A stretch of DNA of 64,000 nt from Terriglobia bacterium (GTDB taxonomy: Bacteria; Acidobacteriota; Terriglobia; Terriglobales; Acidobacteriaceae), in the NCBI GenBank assembly GCA_020073565.1, contig JAIQEY010000025.1, positions 23,347-87,346 of the forward strand, given 5' to 3'. A model generated the notes under the pieces. The model was not told the origin of the DNA. It saw only the letters and a program-made list of their open reading frames with translations, and did not search any database. Below are positions 9,724 to 18,924 of the stretch, piece after piece (positions within the stretch are counted from its first letter, which is position 1; each line of letters begins with the position of its first letter). The position numbers and the translations under genes are program-made.

Positions 9724-12700
9724 CTAGAAAATCAGCTTCAGACCGAGTTGCACGGCGCGGCTTCCGCCCGATCCGACCACCGGGTTGGCGGCGGCGACGT
9801 CTGGAGTGGCACAGCCGCAACCGAAGCTGCTACCAAAGACGGAAGGATCATTGAAACCGAAACCATTCTGACCGCCGTAGGGATTGGCGAAGTTAGGATG
9901 GTTGAAAATGTTGAAGAACTCCGCCCGGAACTGGGCGCGCAACCGCTCGCCGAAATGCCAGTTCTTGGCTAGCGAGAAGTCCATGTTGCGGAAACCGGAA
10001 TCGGGGAAGATGTTGCGGCCCATCTTGCCGAAGCTCCCCAGCGCCGGAGGAATCATGATCGAATTGCCCTTCGCGTAGCAGCCAAACAGGTTGAGGGCGG
10101 TGGTCGCAGGCCCTTGATTATCTCCTCCATCAAGAGCCAGCGCCTTCGCGTTGCACGCCGCGTTGTCGGTAGGACTCGTCGCACTTAGGTTGCCGGGAAA
10201 GTAGGGGGTTCCGGCCGGACTCGACTTGAAGTCGGACGGCTTCCCATAGAAACTCCACCGGATCGGGCTGCTAGCCGGAGGACTGACCGGCAGCGGTCCA
10301 GTGCCCGCCGCATCTGTGCCCAGATCAATCGTTCCCCAGTACTGCGGACTTTGCAGGGTGATGATCGAGTTGATCTCCCAACCCTCTAAAGCTTGCCCAT
10401 GGCCCTTCTTGCCGGGGATGGCATAGGTGAGCGAAACCGTAAGGCGATGACGGACATCGAAGTCGCTGTTCGCGTATTCGCGTCCCAGGTGTGTGGAATC
10501 CTGTGGCAGTCCCGCTCCGTAACCGAAGTCCCAGTTAGCACCAACATCGTCGAGGGAGTGCGAGTAGGTATAGCCGGCCACCATGCTCAATCCATGGAGA
10601 TTTCGCGAGGTCAAAGTTGCTTGCAGGCCATTGTAGTTGGAGCGATACACATTGCCCATCTGGAAGATGTTGGCAAGGTATGGGAACTTCGCGTTGAAGG
10701 GCCGCGCCGCCTGTTCAGCATCGCCGTCCCCCGCGCAGATGTCGGGGTTACTATAGCCGGAAGCGATGCAATCTTGGACTCTTGTCGGAGACCACCCCGA
10801 CCCCACTGGGGACTGATTAATGTCGCTAATTCCCGTCAGTTTGGAACCATGGTTCCCGACATAAGCCAGTTCCAGCGAAAGGTCCGGGGTAAAGGCGTGT
10901 TGCAGACTGAGGGTCCAGTTCCACACATACGGCGTTTTCAGTTTGCGGTCGACTCCCATGATCCCGCATGGGCTATCGGCGCAGTTAATGAGTTGCGAGA
11001 GATCGCCGTAAATCGGACCGTTGTCCCAAGGAAAATTGGGAAAGACGGTCAGGTTGCCGGTCGTGATCGTTCCCCCGGCAGTGTTGCCGGAACCATCGAT
11101 AATGGCGCCGGTCGGCACGCTCGGAAGGCCGAAGCTATTGTTGAACGCGAGGAACGACTGCCAGTTTACGGTTTCGTAAACCAGCCCGCCGCCGCCCCGG
11201 ATCACAGTCGAACCCTTGGCGTTCGTATCCCAGGCAAATCCGAAACGTGGAGCGAAGTTCTTGTGGTCGGGGTTGTAAGCGGAGCTGATCTGCTTTCCGA
11301 CCTGCACCATTCCGAGATTGGGATCGAAGTTGCCGAGTAGGTTATGGGCTTCCTTAACGACCGAGTTAAATTCATACCGCAGTCCGACGTTGATGGTCAG
11401 GGTCCTGGTGGCACGCCAGTCGTCCTGCACAAAAGCGGCATAGCCCCAATTGCTGAGCTGCCTTCTGGGGTCTCCGGTCAACACGGAGACCTTGAATGCG
11501 GCGCCCGCAAAGAAGTCTTCCAGTTGCGAGGACGTAATCGTGTTGTCGAGGGGGCTGGTAAAGGTTCCACCCAGGAATGTAATACTCCCCCGCGCATTTC
11601 CGAAGGCTCCTCCGGTCACAGCGTTGCGATGGACCTCTCCCCCGAACTTGATCGAGTTATTGCCCTTGGTGAAGGAAACGTGATCGATGAACTGAGTAAT
11701 GCTGTCAGGTCCCTGAAACTTGGGCCATTTGAATCCGCCCAGGCCGGGAAAGAAGTACCCGGCAAACCCGATGCGCGGCAATCCACCCGTGAATGGACCA
11801 GAGACGCCCGTGTCGAGCCCGTAATCGGACGCCGGGGTATTGAGATCGCCAGGCAAGGTCGGCTGGTAGAGGCGGTTATACCCGACCCGCGCTTCGTTGA
11901 CCCAACGGGGATTGGGAGTCCACGCCCAGCTTCCACCAACGACCTGGGCACGGGTGTGAATCTTCGACCGCCACTTTGACTGCAGCTCGGGAAAGTCTTC
12001 GACTGTCCCCGAGTTGTTCCCGAAGAAGTACATCCCGCTGATGCGGTTGCTCTGGCTAAGATTGAAATCCATTTTGCCAAGCGCATTGTAGACTTTGACG
12101 TCGTTGGGGAATCCATTCACGATATTGATGTCTGGATTGTTATTCGTGGGGAAGCCGGTTCCGTTGCATGAAACGGTGGAGCCTGAGAGCGAGCATCCGG
12201 CGACCTGTAAGCTGGCGGGGCTGACTGTGATTCCTCCGGCCTGGAGATCCGCCACAACATCCGGAATGCTATTGGCGCAGTCACCGGTTGTGACGAACAG
12301 GCAGTTGCCCGCGTCGGGCATCGTGACCATCGACGGGCTGGTGACGCCGCCGAAAGAGTTGCCCACGTCATAGATCTGCCCTTCGTAGGCGCCAAAGAAG
12401 AAGACCTTGTCTTTGACGATCGGCCCGCCGACACTGCCGCCGTATTGTTCCAGCGTTCTGGGGAGCTTGGGATTAGGTGCAGTGTTGAAAAAGTTGCGGG
12501 CATCCATCACACCGTCGCGCCCAAACGCGAAGCCGGTGCCATGAAAGCTGTTGGTGCCTGACTTGAGGCCGACGTTGACCGCCGCCCCAGGCTTCCACCC
12601 GAATTCTGCCGGGGCGTTTTCTTCCGTGTTAAATTCCTGAATCGAGTCGATCGGCAGAATGGTCGCCGAATCGCCCGCGATACCGGCACCGTTGATGATG

Positions 12701-13317
12701 GCTTGTCCGGAATAGGGCTCGCTGTTGAGCAAGCCCTCGATGAAATAGGCGTTGTCTTCCGCGCGCAGCCCGTTGGTGCTCGTGGTCGAGAATCCACCGC
12801 CGGGATATCGCTCCACGCCGGGCCGGAGCTGGAGCAGATTTTCGTAATTGCGGCCGTTCAACGGCAGATCGTTGATCTCGGCGTTGCTCAACGTGCCGCC
12901 CAAAGTGGAAGAGACGGTGTTGACCAGCGGGACCTCTTCGGTTACGACTACGGTCTCGGAAACCTGACCAGTCGGAAGGGAAACGTCAACATCGAGATCG
13001 GTGCCTACCTCAACCTGAATACTGGGGCGCTCAACGGTTTTGAAGCCCTTGGCTTCGAAGCGCATTTTGTACACTCCAGGTTGTAGCTGTGGCACGACGT
13101 AATTGCCCGAGGAATCGGTGGGGGCCGTTCGAATCCCGCCACGCTGAACATCGGTGACCGCCACCGTGGCCCCCGCCACGGCCGCACCCATCTGATCAGT
13201 GACCGTACCCCGAATCCTGCCAGTCTGGGAGAAAACGGGGATGGAGACGACGAGCACCAGACACACGATGCCCAGAACCGGAAGGCTATTGATCCTGAAA
13301 TGCATTACCACCTCCAC
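9724..13317 (-). CDS. TonB-dependent receptor (Oar-like) with carboxypeptidase-regulatory-like N-terminal domain
   Basis: Signal peptide, GRIRGTVTDQMGAAVAGATVAVTD, plug NDLPLNGRNYENLLQLRPGV, C-terminal beta-barrel FRAEFFNIFNHPNFANP...LGLKLIF. Confidence 0.95.
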   Translation of the reverse strand: MEVVMHFRINSLPVLGIVCLVLVVSIPVFSQTGRIRGTVTDQMGAAVAGATVAVTDVQRGGIRTAPTDSSGNYVVPQLQPGVYKMRFEAKGFKTVERPSIQVEVGTDLDVDVSLPTGQVSETVVVTEEVPLVNTVSSTLGGTLSNAEINDLPLNGRNYENLLQLRPGVERYPGGGFSTTSTNGLRAEDNAYFIEGLLNSEPYSGQAIINGAGIAGDSATILPIDSIQEFNTEENAPAEFGWKPGAAVNVGLKSGTNSFHGTGFAFGRDGVMDARNFFNTAPNPKLPRTLEQYGGSVGGPIVKDKVFFFGAYEGQIYDVGNSFGGVTSPSMVTMPDAGNCLFVTTGDCANSIPDVVADLQAGGITVSPASLQVAGCSLSGSTVSCNGTGFPTNNNPDINIVNGFPNDVKVYNALGKMDFNLSQSNRISGMYFFGNNSGTVEDFPELQSKWRSKIHTRAQVVGGSWAWTPNPRWVNEARVGYNRLYQPTLPGDLNTPASDYGLDTGVSGPFTGGLPRIGFAGYFFPGLGGFKWPKFQGPDSITQFIDHVSFTKGNNSIKFGGEVHRNAVTGGAFGNARGSITFLGGTFTSPLDNTITSSQLEDFFAGAAFKVSVLTGDPRRQLSNWGYAAFVQDDWRATRTLTINVGLRYEFNSVVKEAHNLLGNFDPNLGMVQVGKQISSAYNPDHKNFAPRFGFAWDTNAKGSTVIRGGGGLVYETVNWQSFLAFNNSFGLPSVPTGAIIDGSGNTAGGTITTGNLTVFPNFPWDNGPIYGDLSQLINCADSPCGIMGVDRKLKTPYVWNWTLSLQHAFTPDLSLELAYVGNHGSKLTGISDINQSPVGSGWSPTRVQDCIASGYSNPDICAGDGDAEQAARPFNAKFPYLANIFQMGNVYRSNYNGLQATLTSRNLHGLSMVAGYTYSHSLDDVGANWDFGYGAGLPQDSTHLGREYANSDFDVRHRLTVSLTYAIPGKKGHGQALEGWEINSIITLQSPQYWGTIDLGTDAAGTGPLPVSPPASSPIRWSFYGKPSDFKSSPAGTPYFPGNLSATSPTDNAACNAKALALDGGDNQGPATTALNLFGCYAKGNSIMIPPALGSFGKMGRNIFPDSGFRNMDFSLAKNWHFGERLRAQFRAEFFNIFNHPNFANPYGGQNGFGFNDPSVFGSSFGCGCATPDVAAANPVVGSGGSRAVQLGLKLIF

Positions 13318-13335
13318 ATTGAGGACGGAACATTT

Positions 13336-13346
13336 TGGTCGGACCC
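13336..13346. promoter_or_regulatory. Putative FadR/GntR operator (degenerate copy)
   Basis: TGGTCGGACCC, close to TGGTCCGACCA at 13430. Confidence 0.4.
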
Positions 13347-13429
13347 GCCGCGACCCAACCGGCCTGATAGGGAAAGACCGGGCGATTGGAAGATATAGCT
13401 CGACGTGGCCTACCCGTCAAGTAGTATTG

Positions 13430-13440
13430 TGGTCCGACCA
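13430..13440. promoter_or_regulatory. Putative FadR/GntR operator
   Basis: Perfect palindrome TGGTCCGACCA in the divergent TonB receptor/FadR-type intergenic region. Confidence 0.6.
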
Positions 13441-13602
13441 TAGGACAGCTAGCTCCGCGGATCGAGTCTCGCTGGCACTGGGTCAGATGGGGATATGGCC
13501 TAGAAATCGAGGGCATGACGGCTCCTTGACATCAAGACGCTGAGGATTTTCGTGTGAAGCCCTCGTGACAGTCTATTGAAATCGGAATGTTGTATGGTAC
13601 AG

Positions 13603-13613
13603 TGGTCATACCA
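13603..13613. promoter_or_regulatory. Putative FadR/GntR operator
   Basis: TGGTCATACCA, same TGGTCnnACCA half-site pair, 47 bp upstream of the regulator start. Confidence 0.6.
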
Positions 13614-13659
13614 GTGATCCTGCCGAAAGAACCCGGCGCTGTTTGGTTCGAGGGGCCCA

Positions 13660-14424
13660 ATGACAAGTGAAACAGTAGATTCCTTGGGAGCCAAGCCTGT
13701 GTATAGGGCAGTCAAGACGTCACGGCTTTATGAGTTGATTGTGCAGCAGGTTGAGGAGTCAATCCTGAAGGGGCAGCTCAAGCCGGGCGATCAACTACCG
13801 GCGGAGCGCGACCTGGCCCAGCGATTCGGAGTCAGCCGAACTGCGGTTCGAGAGGCTGTGAAAGCCCTGCGCGAGAAGGGTCTGGTGGAAGCGTATTCCG
13901 GGCGCGGAACATTCGTGACCGATGGGACCTCGCACGCCATCCGGCACTCGCTCGACCTGCTGATCCGCATCAACCAACAGGAAGGTTGGACTCACTTGGC
14001 GGAGTTGCGCTACATCCTGGAGCCGGAGATCGCGGCCCTGGCTGCTCCACGGATTGAGGAACAACTGCTCAGCACTATGCGGGAGGCGGTCGCCGCCATG
14101 GAGCGCAGCCTGCACGATCCGGAGGCATACGTTGAGGCGGATCTCGATTTTCACCTGGCTTTGGCAGAAGCTGCCGGGAATCCCCTGGTTCTATCCCTGC
14201 TTGACTCCATCGTAGGACTCCTGCGCGAGCAGCGCAGTCGTATTTTTAACGTGGAGGGCGGACCGGAGCGTGGGCAATTTCACCACAAGCGGATCCTGGC
14301 CGCGGTGGAAGGCCGGAATGCCGAGGCTGCGCGAGAGACCATGCGCGATCATCTGCAGCAGGTTCTGGCGGACTCAGATGTTGCCGTGAAGGACAATTCT
14401 CAGTCGAAGCTGCCTCATAACTAA
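13660..14424 (+). CDS. FadR-subfamily GntR transcriptional regulator (FCD domain)
   Basis: HTH LKPGDQLPAERDLAQRFGVSRTAVREAVKALREKGLVEAYSGRGTFV plus C-terminal all-alpha FCD-type domain. Confidence 0.94.
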   Translation: MTSETVDSLGAKPVYRAVKTSRLYELIVQQVEESILKGQLKPGDQLPAERDLAQRFGVSRTAVREAVKALREKGLVEAYSGRGTFVTDGTSHAIRHSLDLLIRINQQEGWTHLAELRYILEPEIAALAAPRIEEQLLSTMREAVAAMERSLHDPEAYVEADLDFHLALAEAAGNPLVLSLLDSIVGLLREQRSRIFNVEGGPERGQFHHKRILAAVEGRNAEAARETMRDHLQQVLADSDVAVKDNSQSKLPHN

Positions 14425-14436
14425 AGGGATTTTGGA

Positions 14437-15318
14437 ATGGCAAAGCTTGGATTCATCGGTCTCGGCGTGATGGGTGGCAACATGGTCGCCCGTTTGATCG
14501 AGAAGGGACACACGGTCACCGGATACAACCGCACTCGCTCCAAGGCCCAGTGGCTGATGGACCGCGGCATGCAGTTAGCAGACTCTCCTAAAGCTGTCGC
14601 GGCCGCGTCCGACGTGACCTTCACCATGGTCACCAACGCCGCAGCGCTCGCGGCGGTGACGGATGGTCCGGACGGATTGCTTGCGGGCATCACCGCTGGC
14701 AAACACCACATCGACATGAGCACAGTGAGCCCGGAAGTCAGCCGGGCTCTCGCTGCCAAGGTCCGGGAGAAGGGTGCCGACATGATCGACGCTCCGGTTT
14801 CCGGCAGCGTCATCACCTTGCAGCAAGGCAAACTCTCGGTGATGGTCGGCGGCCGCAAAGAAACCTTCGAGCGCTTGAAGCCTCTGCTTCTTGATATCGG
14901 CCCGAAAGTAACGCATGTGGGCGACAACGGCGTGGCACTGGCCATGAAGATCGCGGTCAACCTGCAGTTAGCAGTGCAGATGATGGCCTTCTCGGAAGGT
15001 GTTCTGCTGGCGGAGAAGAGCGGGATTCCACGCGAGGTTGCTGTGGACGTCATGGTGCACAGCGCCATCGCATCGCCCATGATTCAGTACCGCGGACCCT
15101 TCGTTCTACAACAGCCGGAAGAAGCCTGGTTCGACTGCAACATGATGCAGAAGGACATGCTGCTGGCCATGGAACTTGGCCGTAAGCTGAACGTTCCGGT
15201 TCCCACCACCGCGGTCAGCAACGAGTTTCTGACCGCCGCGCGCGGCATGGGGTGGGAGAAGCTGGACTTCGCGGTCATGTTTGATGTGCTGGCGCGCATG
15301 TCAGGAGTTCCCAAATGA
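14437..15318 (+). CDS. NAD(P)-dependent beta-hydroxyacid dehydrogenase (3-hydroxyisobutyrate dehydrogenase/tartronate semialdehyde reductase family)
   Basis: GFIGLGVMGGNMVARL Rossmann motif, DAPVSGS, GDNGVALAMKIAVN. Confidence 0.93.
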   Translation: MAKLGFIGLGVMGGNMVARLIEKGHTVTGYNRTRSKAQWLMDRGMQLADSPKAVAAASDVTFTMVTNAAALAAVTDGPDGLLAGITAGKHHIDMSTVSPEVSRALAAKVREKGADMIDAPVSGSVITLQQGKLSVMVGGRKETFERLKPLLLDIGPKVTHVGDNGVALAMKIAVNLQLAVQMMAFSEGVLLAEKSGIPREVAVDVMVHSAIASPMIQYRGPFVLQQPEEAWFDCNMMQKDMLLAMELGRKLNVPVPTTAVSNEFLTAARGMGWEKLDFAVMFDVLARMSGVPK

Positions 15319-16307
15319 CGACCGCCGCGCAGGCGCGAGGAGTCTCAGAAAAGCTCGACCTGTGGTTGCGGATGTACCGGCAGATGGTCAGCATCCGCCA
15401 GTTTGAAGCGCAGGTCAACGATCTCTACACCCGGGCCCTGATGCCGGGTCTCGCACATCTTTACATCGGTGAAGAGGCGGTCGCGGTGGGCGTTTGCGAA
15501 GCGCTGCAACGGACCGACTACATCACCAGTACCCATCGCGGCCATGGACATTGTTTGGCGAAAGGCGCTTCCCCCGATCGAATGTTCGCCGAACTGCTGG
15601 GCAAAGAGGCCGGGTACTGCAAGGGCAAGGGAGGTTCCATGCACATTGCAGACCCGGCGACCGGCAATCTGGGAGCGAACGCGATCGTATGTGGCAGTGC
15701 CGGCATCGCGACCGGAGCGGCGTTTTCCGCGAAGCGGCTGGGTACGGGCCAGGTAGCGGCCTGCTTCTTCGGAGAAGGCGCTCTCGGGCAGGGTGTTCTG
15801 TACGAAGTGATGAACCTTGCTCAGCTTTTCAAGTTGCCCGTGATCTACGTCTGCGAGAACAATCTTTACACCGAATACACTCACTATGCCGAAACCACCG
15901 CGGGAGACATCCTGGCGCGAGCGATCGCATTCGATCTGGAGGCCGTAGCCGTGGACGGGCAAAATGTGCGCGCCGTGTACGAGTTTGCGGAGCGACTGGT
16001 AGACCGCGCGCGGCGCGGCGGCGGGCCCGCATTTCTGCTCTGCAATACCTATCGCTATCACGGCCACCACGTCGGGGATATCAATCGCGAGTACTATCGT
16101 TCGAAGCAGGAGGAGCACATCTGGAAGACCGAGCGGGATCCGATCACCAATTTCGGAAAATGGTTGATCGACCAGAAACTCGCCGACCAGGCTTCACTCG
16201 ATGGCATGCAGCGCGAGACCGAGGCGGAGATGCAGAAAGCCGTCGAATTCGCCATCGCGGCACCGTATCCGGCCGCCGACAAAGTGGAGCAAGACGTCTA
16301 TGCCTGA
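15315..16307 (+). CDS. Thiamine-dependent 2-oxoacid/acetoin dehydrogenase E1 alpha subunit
   Basis: YITSTHRGHGHCLAKG, GKGGSMHIAD, FFGEGALGQG TPP motif; ATGA overlap with previous gene. Confidence 0.94.
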   Translation: MTTAAQARGVSEKLDLWLRMYRQMVSIRQFEAQVNDLYTRALMPGLAHLYIGEEAVAVGVCEALQRTDYITSTHRGHGHCLAKGASPDRMFAELLGKEAGYCKGKGGSMHIADPATGNLGANAIVCGSAGIATGAAFSAKRLGTGQVAACFFGEGALGQGVLYEVMNLAQLFKLPVIYVCENNLYTEYTHYAETTAGDILARAIAFDLEAVAVDGQNVRAVYEFAERLVDRARRGGGPAFLLCNTYRYHGHHVGDINREYYRSKQEEHIWKTERDPITNFGKWLIDQKLADQASLDGMQRETEAEMQKAVEFAIAAPYPAADKVEQDVYA

Positions 16308-17298
16308 AATGGGCGGCCGCGAACTGACCTTTGCGCAGGCAATCCGCGAGGCCTTGGCCGAAGAGATGCGCCGCGACCACACGGTGTGCATCTTGGGCGA
16401 AGATGTCGCGGAAGCCGGCACTCCCTTCAAAGTTCTCTCCGGTCTGCTCGAGGAGTTCGGCAAAGACCGCGTGCTCGATACCCCAATCTCCGAAGCTGGT
16501 TTTACGGGACTGGCCGTCGGAGCTGCCATGACCGGAATGCGCCCGGTCGTGGACATCATGTTTGGCGATTTCATCACCTTGACCATGGACCAGATGGTGA
16601 ACCAGGCTGCCAAAGTTCACTACATGTCGGGCGGAAAGTGGAAAGTGCCGATGGTCATGCGCACGACGCTGGGGGCGACGCGGCGCTCTGCGGCTCAGCA
16701 TTCGCAGTCGCTGCACGCGTGGTTCTGCCATGTGCCCGGGCTGAAGGTCGTACTTCCGTCTACGCCTTACGACGCGAAGGGCCTGTTGAAATCTGCCATT
16801 CGCGACGAGAATCCGGTCGTCTTCTTCGAAGACAAGATGATGTACAAATTGAAAGGCTCTGTGCCGGCAGAAGACTACACGGTCCCGTTGGGCGTGGCCG
16901 ATGTCAAACGAGTAGGCGAAGACATTTCGATCATCGCCACGAGCAGCATGGTGCAGGTTGCGCTGGGTGCTGCCACATTGCTCGAGGAGATCGGCATCAG
17001 TGCGGAAGTGGTGGATCCTCGCACCATGTGGCCGCTCGATGAGAAGACGCTGATCGAATCGGCCAGGAAGACATCGCGGGTGATCGTGCTCGATGAGGGC
17101 TACGAGCGCTACGGCGTCACAGCGGAACTTGCGTCGGTGATTGCTACCGGCGCATTCTACGACTTGGACGCGCCGGTGAAGCGCATGGGCGCGATGCATG
17201 TTCCGATTCCGTTCTCGCCGCCCCTGGAAGATCTGACCGTGCCGACGGCGGAGAGCGTGTTTAAGGCCGCGCGGGCACTGTGTGGAGGTCAGAGGTAA
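16300..17298 (+). CDS. 2-oxoacid/acetoin dehydrogenase E1 beta subunit
   Basis: MPEMGGRELTFAQAIREALAEEMRRD...LGEDVAEAG; PISEAGFTGLAVGAAMTGMRPVVDIMFGDF; overlaps the E1 alpha 3' end. Confidence 0.95.
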   Translation: MPEMGGRELTFAQAIREALAEEMRRDHTVCILGEDVAEAGTPFKVLSGLLEEFGKDRVLDTPISEAGFTGLAVGAAMTGMRPVVDIMFGDFITLTMDQMVNQAAKVHYMSGGKWKVPMVMRTTLGATRRSAAQHSQSLHAWFCHVPGLKVVLPSTPYDAKGLLKSAIRDENPVVFFEDKMMYKLKGSVPAEDYTVPLGVADVKRVGEDISIIATSSMVQVALGAATLLEEIGISAEVVDPRTMWPLDEKTLIESARKTSRVIVLDEGYERYGVTAELASVIATGAFYDLDAPVKRMGAMHVPIPFSPPLEDLTVPTAESVFKAARALCGGQR

Positions 17299-17375
17299 GA
17301 GGTCAGATTGCAGAAGTAAGAACATCCATTCCACATGGGTTTCACCTCTGCAATCTCACCTCTGTCCTCTGACCT
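17286..17375. repeat. Imperfect inverted repeat with 7-nt-periodic arms (AGGTCAG type)
   Basis: Arm 17286-17317 AGGTCAGAGGTAAGAGGTCAGATTGCAGAAGT versus reverse complement of 17344-17375 AGGTCAGAGGACAGAGGTGAGATTGCAGAGGT. Confidence 0.8.
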
Positions 17376-17410
17376 GTTCTTGAAGCGCGGCTGCAGCAAA
17401 GGAGAAAATT

Positions 17411-18757
17411 ATGGCTCTTCCAACTTACGGAACGATGGCGGTCGATTGGGAAGATCGGGTAGATTTCGACCGATTGCGCCGCGAGCGGCTAGCGAAGGCC
17501 AAGGCTCTGCTAGCCAAGTCCGAGATGGGCTCCCTGCTGTGCTTTGACATGAACAATGTGCGCTACCTCACGGCCACGCACATTGGCACCTGGGCCCAGG
17601 ACAAAGCCAATCGCTTCACACTTCTCCCCCAGAACGACGAACCGATTCTGTGGGACTTCGGATCGGCCGCAAAGCATCACCAGTTGCATTGTCCGTGGCT
17701 GGGCGAGCGCTCGCGTCCGGGCATCTCCATGCTTCGCGGCGCCATGACGCCGGAGATGGGGCGCGCCGAAGACGTCGCCAAGAAAATCCGTATCGAACTC
17801 GAAATGCGTGGCCTGCATAAGGAACCGGTGGGCATCGACATCGTCGAACTGCCGGTCCTGTTCGCGCTTCAGAAGGAAGGGATCAAGGTCGTCGATGGTC
17901 AGGCGCTGATGTCCGAAGCGCGGCTGATCAAAACGCGCGACGAGATCACGCTGCTGAACACCTCGGCCATGATGGTCGACGCCGCTTATGACGAACTCTA
18001 CCGCGCCATGAAGCCGGGCATGAGTGAAAACCAAGCCGTGGGCCTGGTCAGCAAGGTGCTCTACGATCTCGGCTCTGAGTACGTGGAAGCCGTGAATGCA
18101 ATTTCCGGGGAGCGCTGCAATCCGCATCCACACGTGTTTTCCGATCGGGTACTGCGTCCGGGTGATCCGGTGTATTACGACATTCTGCATTCCTACATGG
18201 GATACCGGACCTGCTACTACCGCTGCTTTACGATTGGCTACGCTTCGCACGCCATGAACGACGCTTACAAGCGGTGCCGGGAGTACCTGGATGCGGCTAT
18301 CGAACTGGTTCGTCCGGGACGCACGACGGCCGAGATCGCGGCGGTGTGGCCGAAAGCGCAAGAATTCGGATTCCCGAGCGAGGAAGCATGCTTTGCTCTG
18401 CAGTACGGGCACGGCATCGGCTTGGCCATCTGGGAGAAACCGGTCATCAGCCGTCTGGTGTCGTTCGAGCATCCTACCGAAATCAAACCCGGCATGGTGT
18501 TTGCGCTCGAAACGTTCTGGCCCTCGACCGACGGCTGGAGCGCGGCGCGCATTGAAGAGGAAATCGTCGTTACCGAAAAGGGTCATGAGGTGATCACCCG
18601 CTTCCCGGCCGAGGAACTGCTGGTTGCTGGAAGACACTACTTCACGGTGGACGGCCCGCTGCCTGCGCTGCGGGAAAGCGAACCCGAGCCCAGCACGCGG
18701 GTGCGCGAGATGATCGAAGCGAGTTCCAGACAAGAACGAGTTGGGGTTGGCGACTAA
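17411..18757 (+). CDS. M24-family metallopeptidase-like protein (Xaa-Pro peptidase/creatinase fold)
   Basis: Creatinase N-like domain then EAVNAISGERCNPHPHVFSDRVLRPGDPVYYDI, QYGHGIGLAIWEKPV, IKPGMVFALETFWP. Confidence 0.88.
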   Translation: MALPTYGTMAVDWEDRVDFDRLRRERLAKAKALLAKSEMGSLLCFDMNNVRYLTATHIGTWAQDKANRFTLLPQNDEPILWDFGSAAKHHQLHCPWLGERSRPGISMLRGAMTPEMGRAEDVAKKIRIELEMRGLHKEPVGIDIVELPVLFALQKEGIKVVDGQALMSEARLIKTRDEITLLNTSAMMVDAAYDELYRAMKPGMSENQAVGLVSKVLYDLGSEYVEAVNAISGERCNPHPHVFSDRVLRPGDPVYYDILHSYMGYRTCYYRCFTIGYASHAMNDAYKRCREYLDAAIELVRPGRTTAEIAAVWPKAQEFGFPSEEACFALQYGHGIGLAIWEKPVISRLVSFEHPTEIKPGMVFALETFWPSTDGWSAARIEEEIVVTEKGHEVITRFPAEELLVAGRHYFTVDGPLPALRESEPEPSTRVREMIEASSRQERVGVGD

Positions 18758-18782
18758 GAACCGGTTTCAAGAATACCTTTGA

Positions 18783-18890
18783 GAGTCAAGGAGAGACCCT
18801 CAGGGGCTGAAGCCCGCATTTTTGGCGGCTCTTGGCGGCACGGCTGAAGCCGTGCCCTTCCCAGAACCGATTTGTGAAACCAGTTCTAGG
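18783..18890. repeat. Composite palindromic intergenic repeat
   Basis: Contains CAGGGGCTGAAGCCCG and GGCACGGCTGAAGCCGTGCC palindromes. Confidence 0.55.
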
Positions 18891-18924
18891 CGACTGCGTC
18901 CCCTCCGATACGCAAAATTAACTT

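Noticed and set aside
10393-11979. Plus-strand ORFs of 315 and 211 aa inside the TonB receptor
   Set aside because: Fully antisense to a convincing receptor gene with no recognisable domain
16144-17334. 396-aa minus-strand ORF
   Set aside because: Antisense to E1 alpha/beta; His/Arg-rich shadow ORF
17510-18733. 407-aa minus-strand ORF
   Set aside because: Antisense to the M24-family gene; no domain-like motifs
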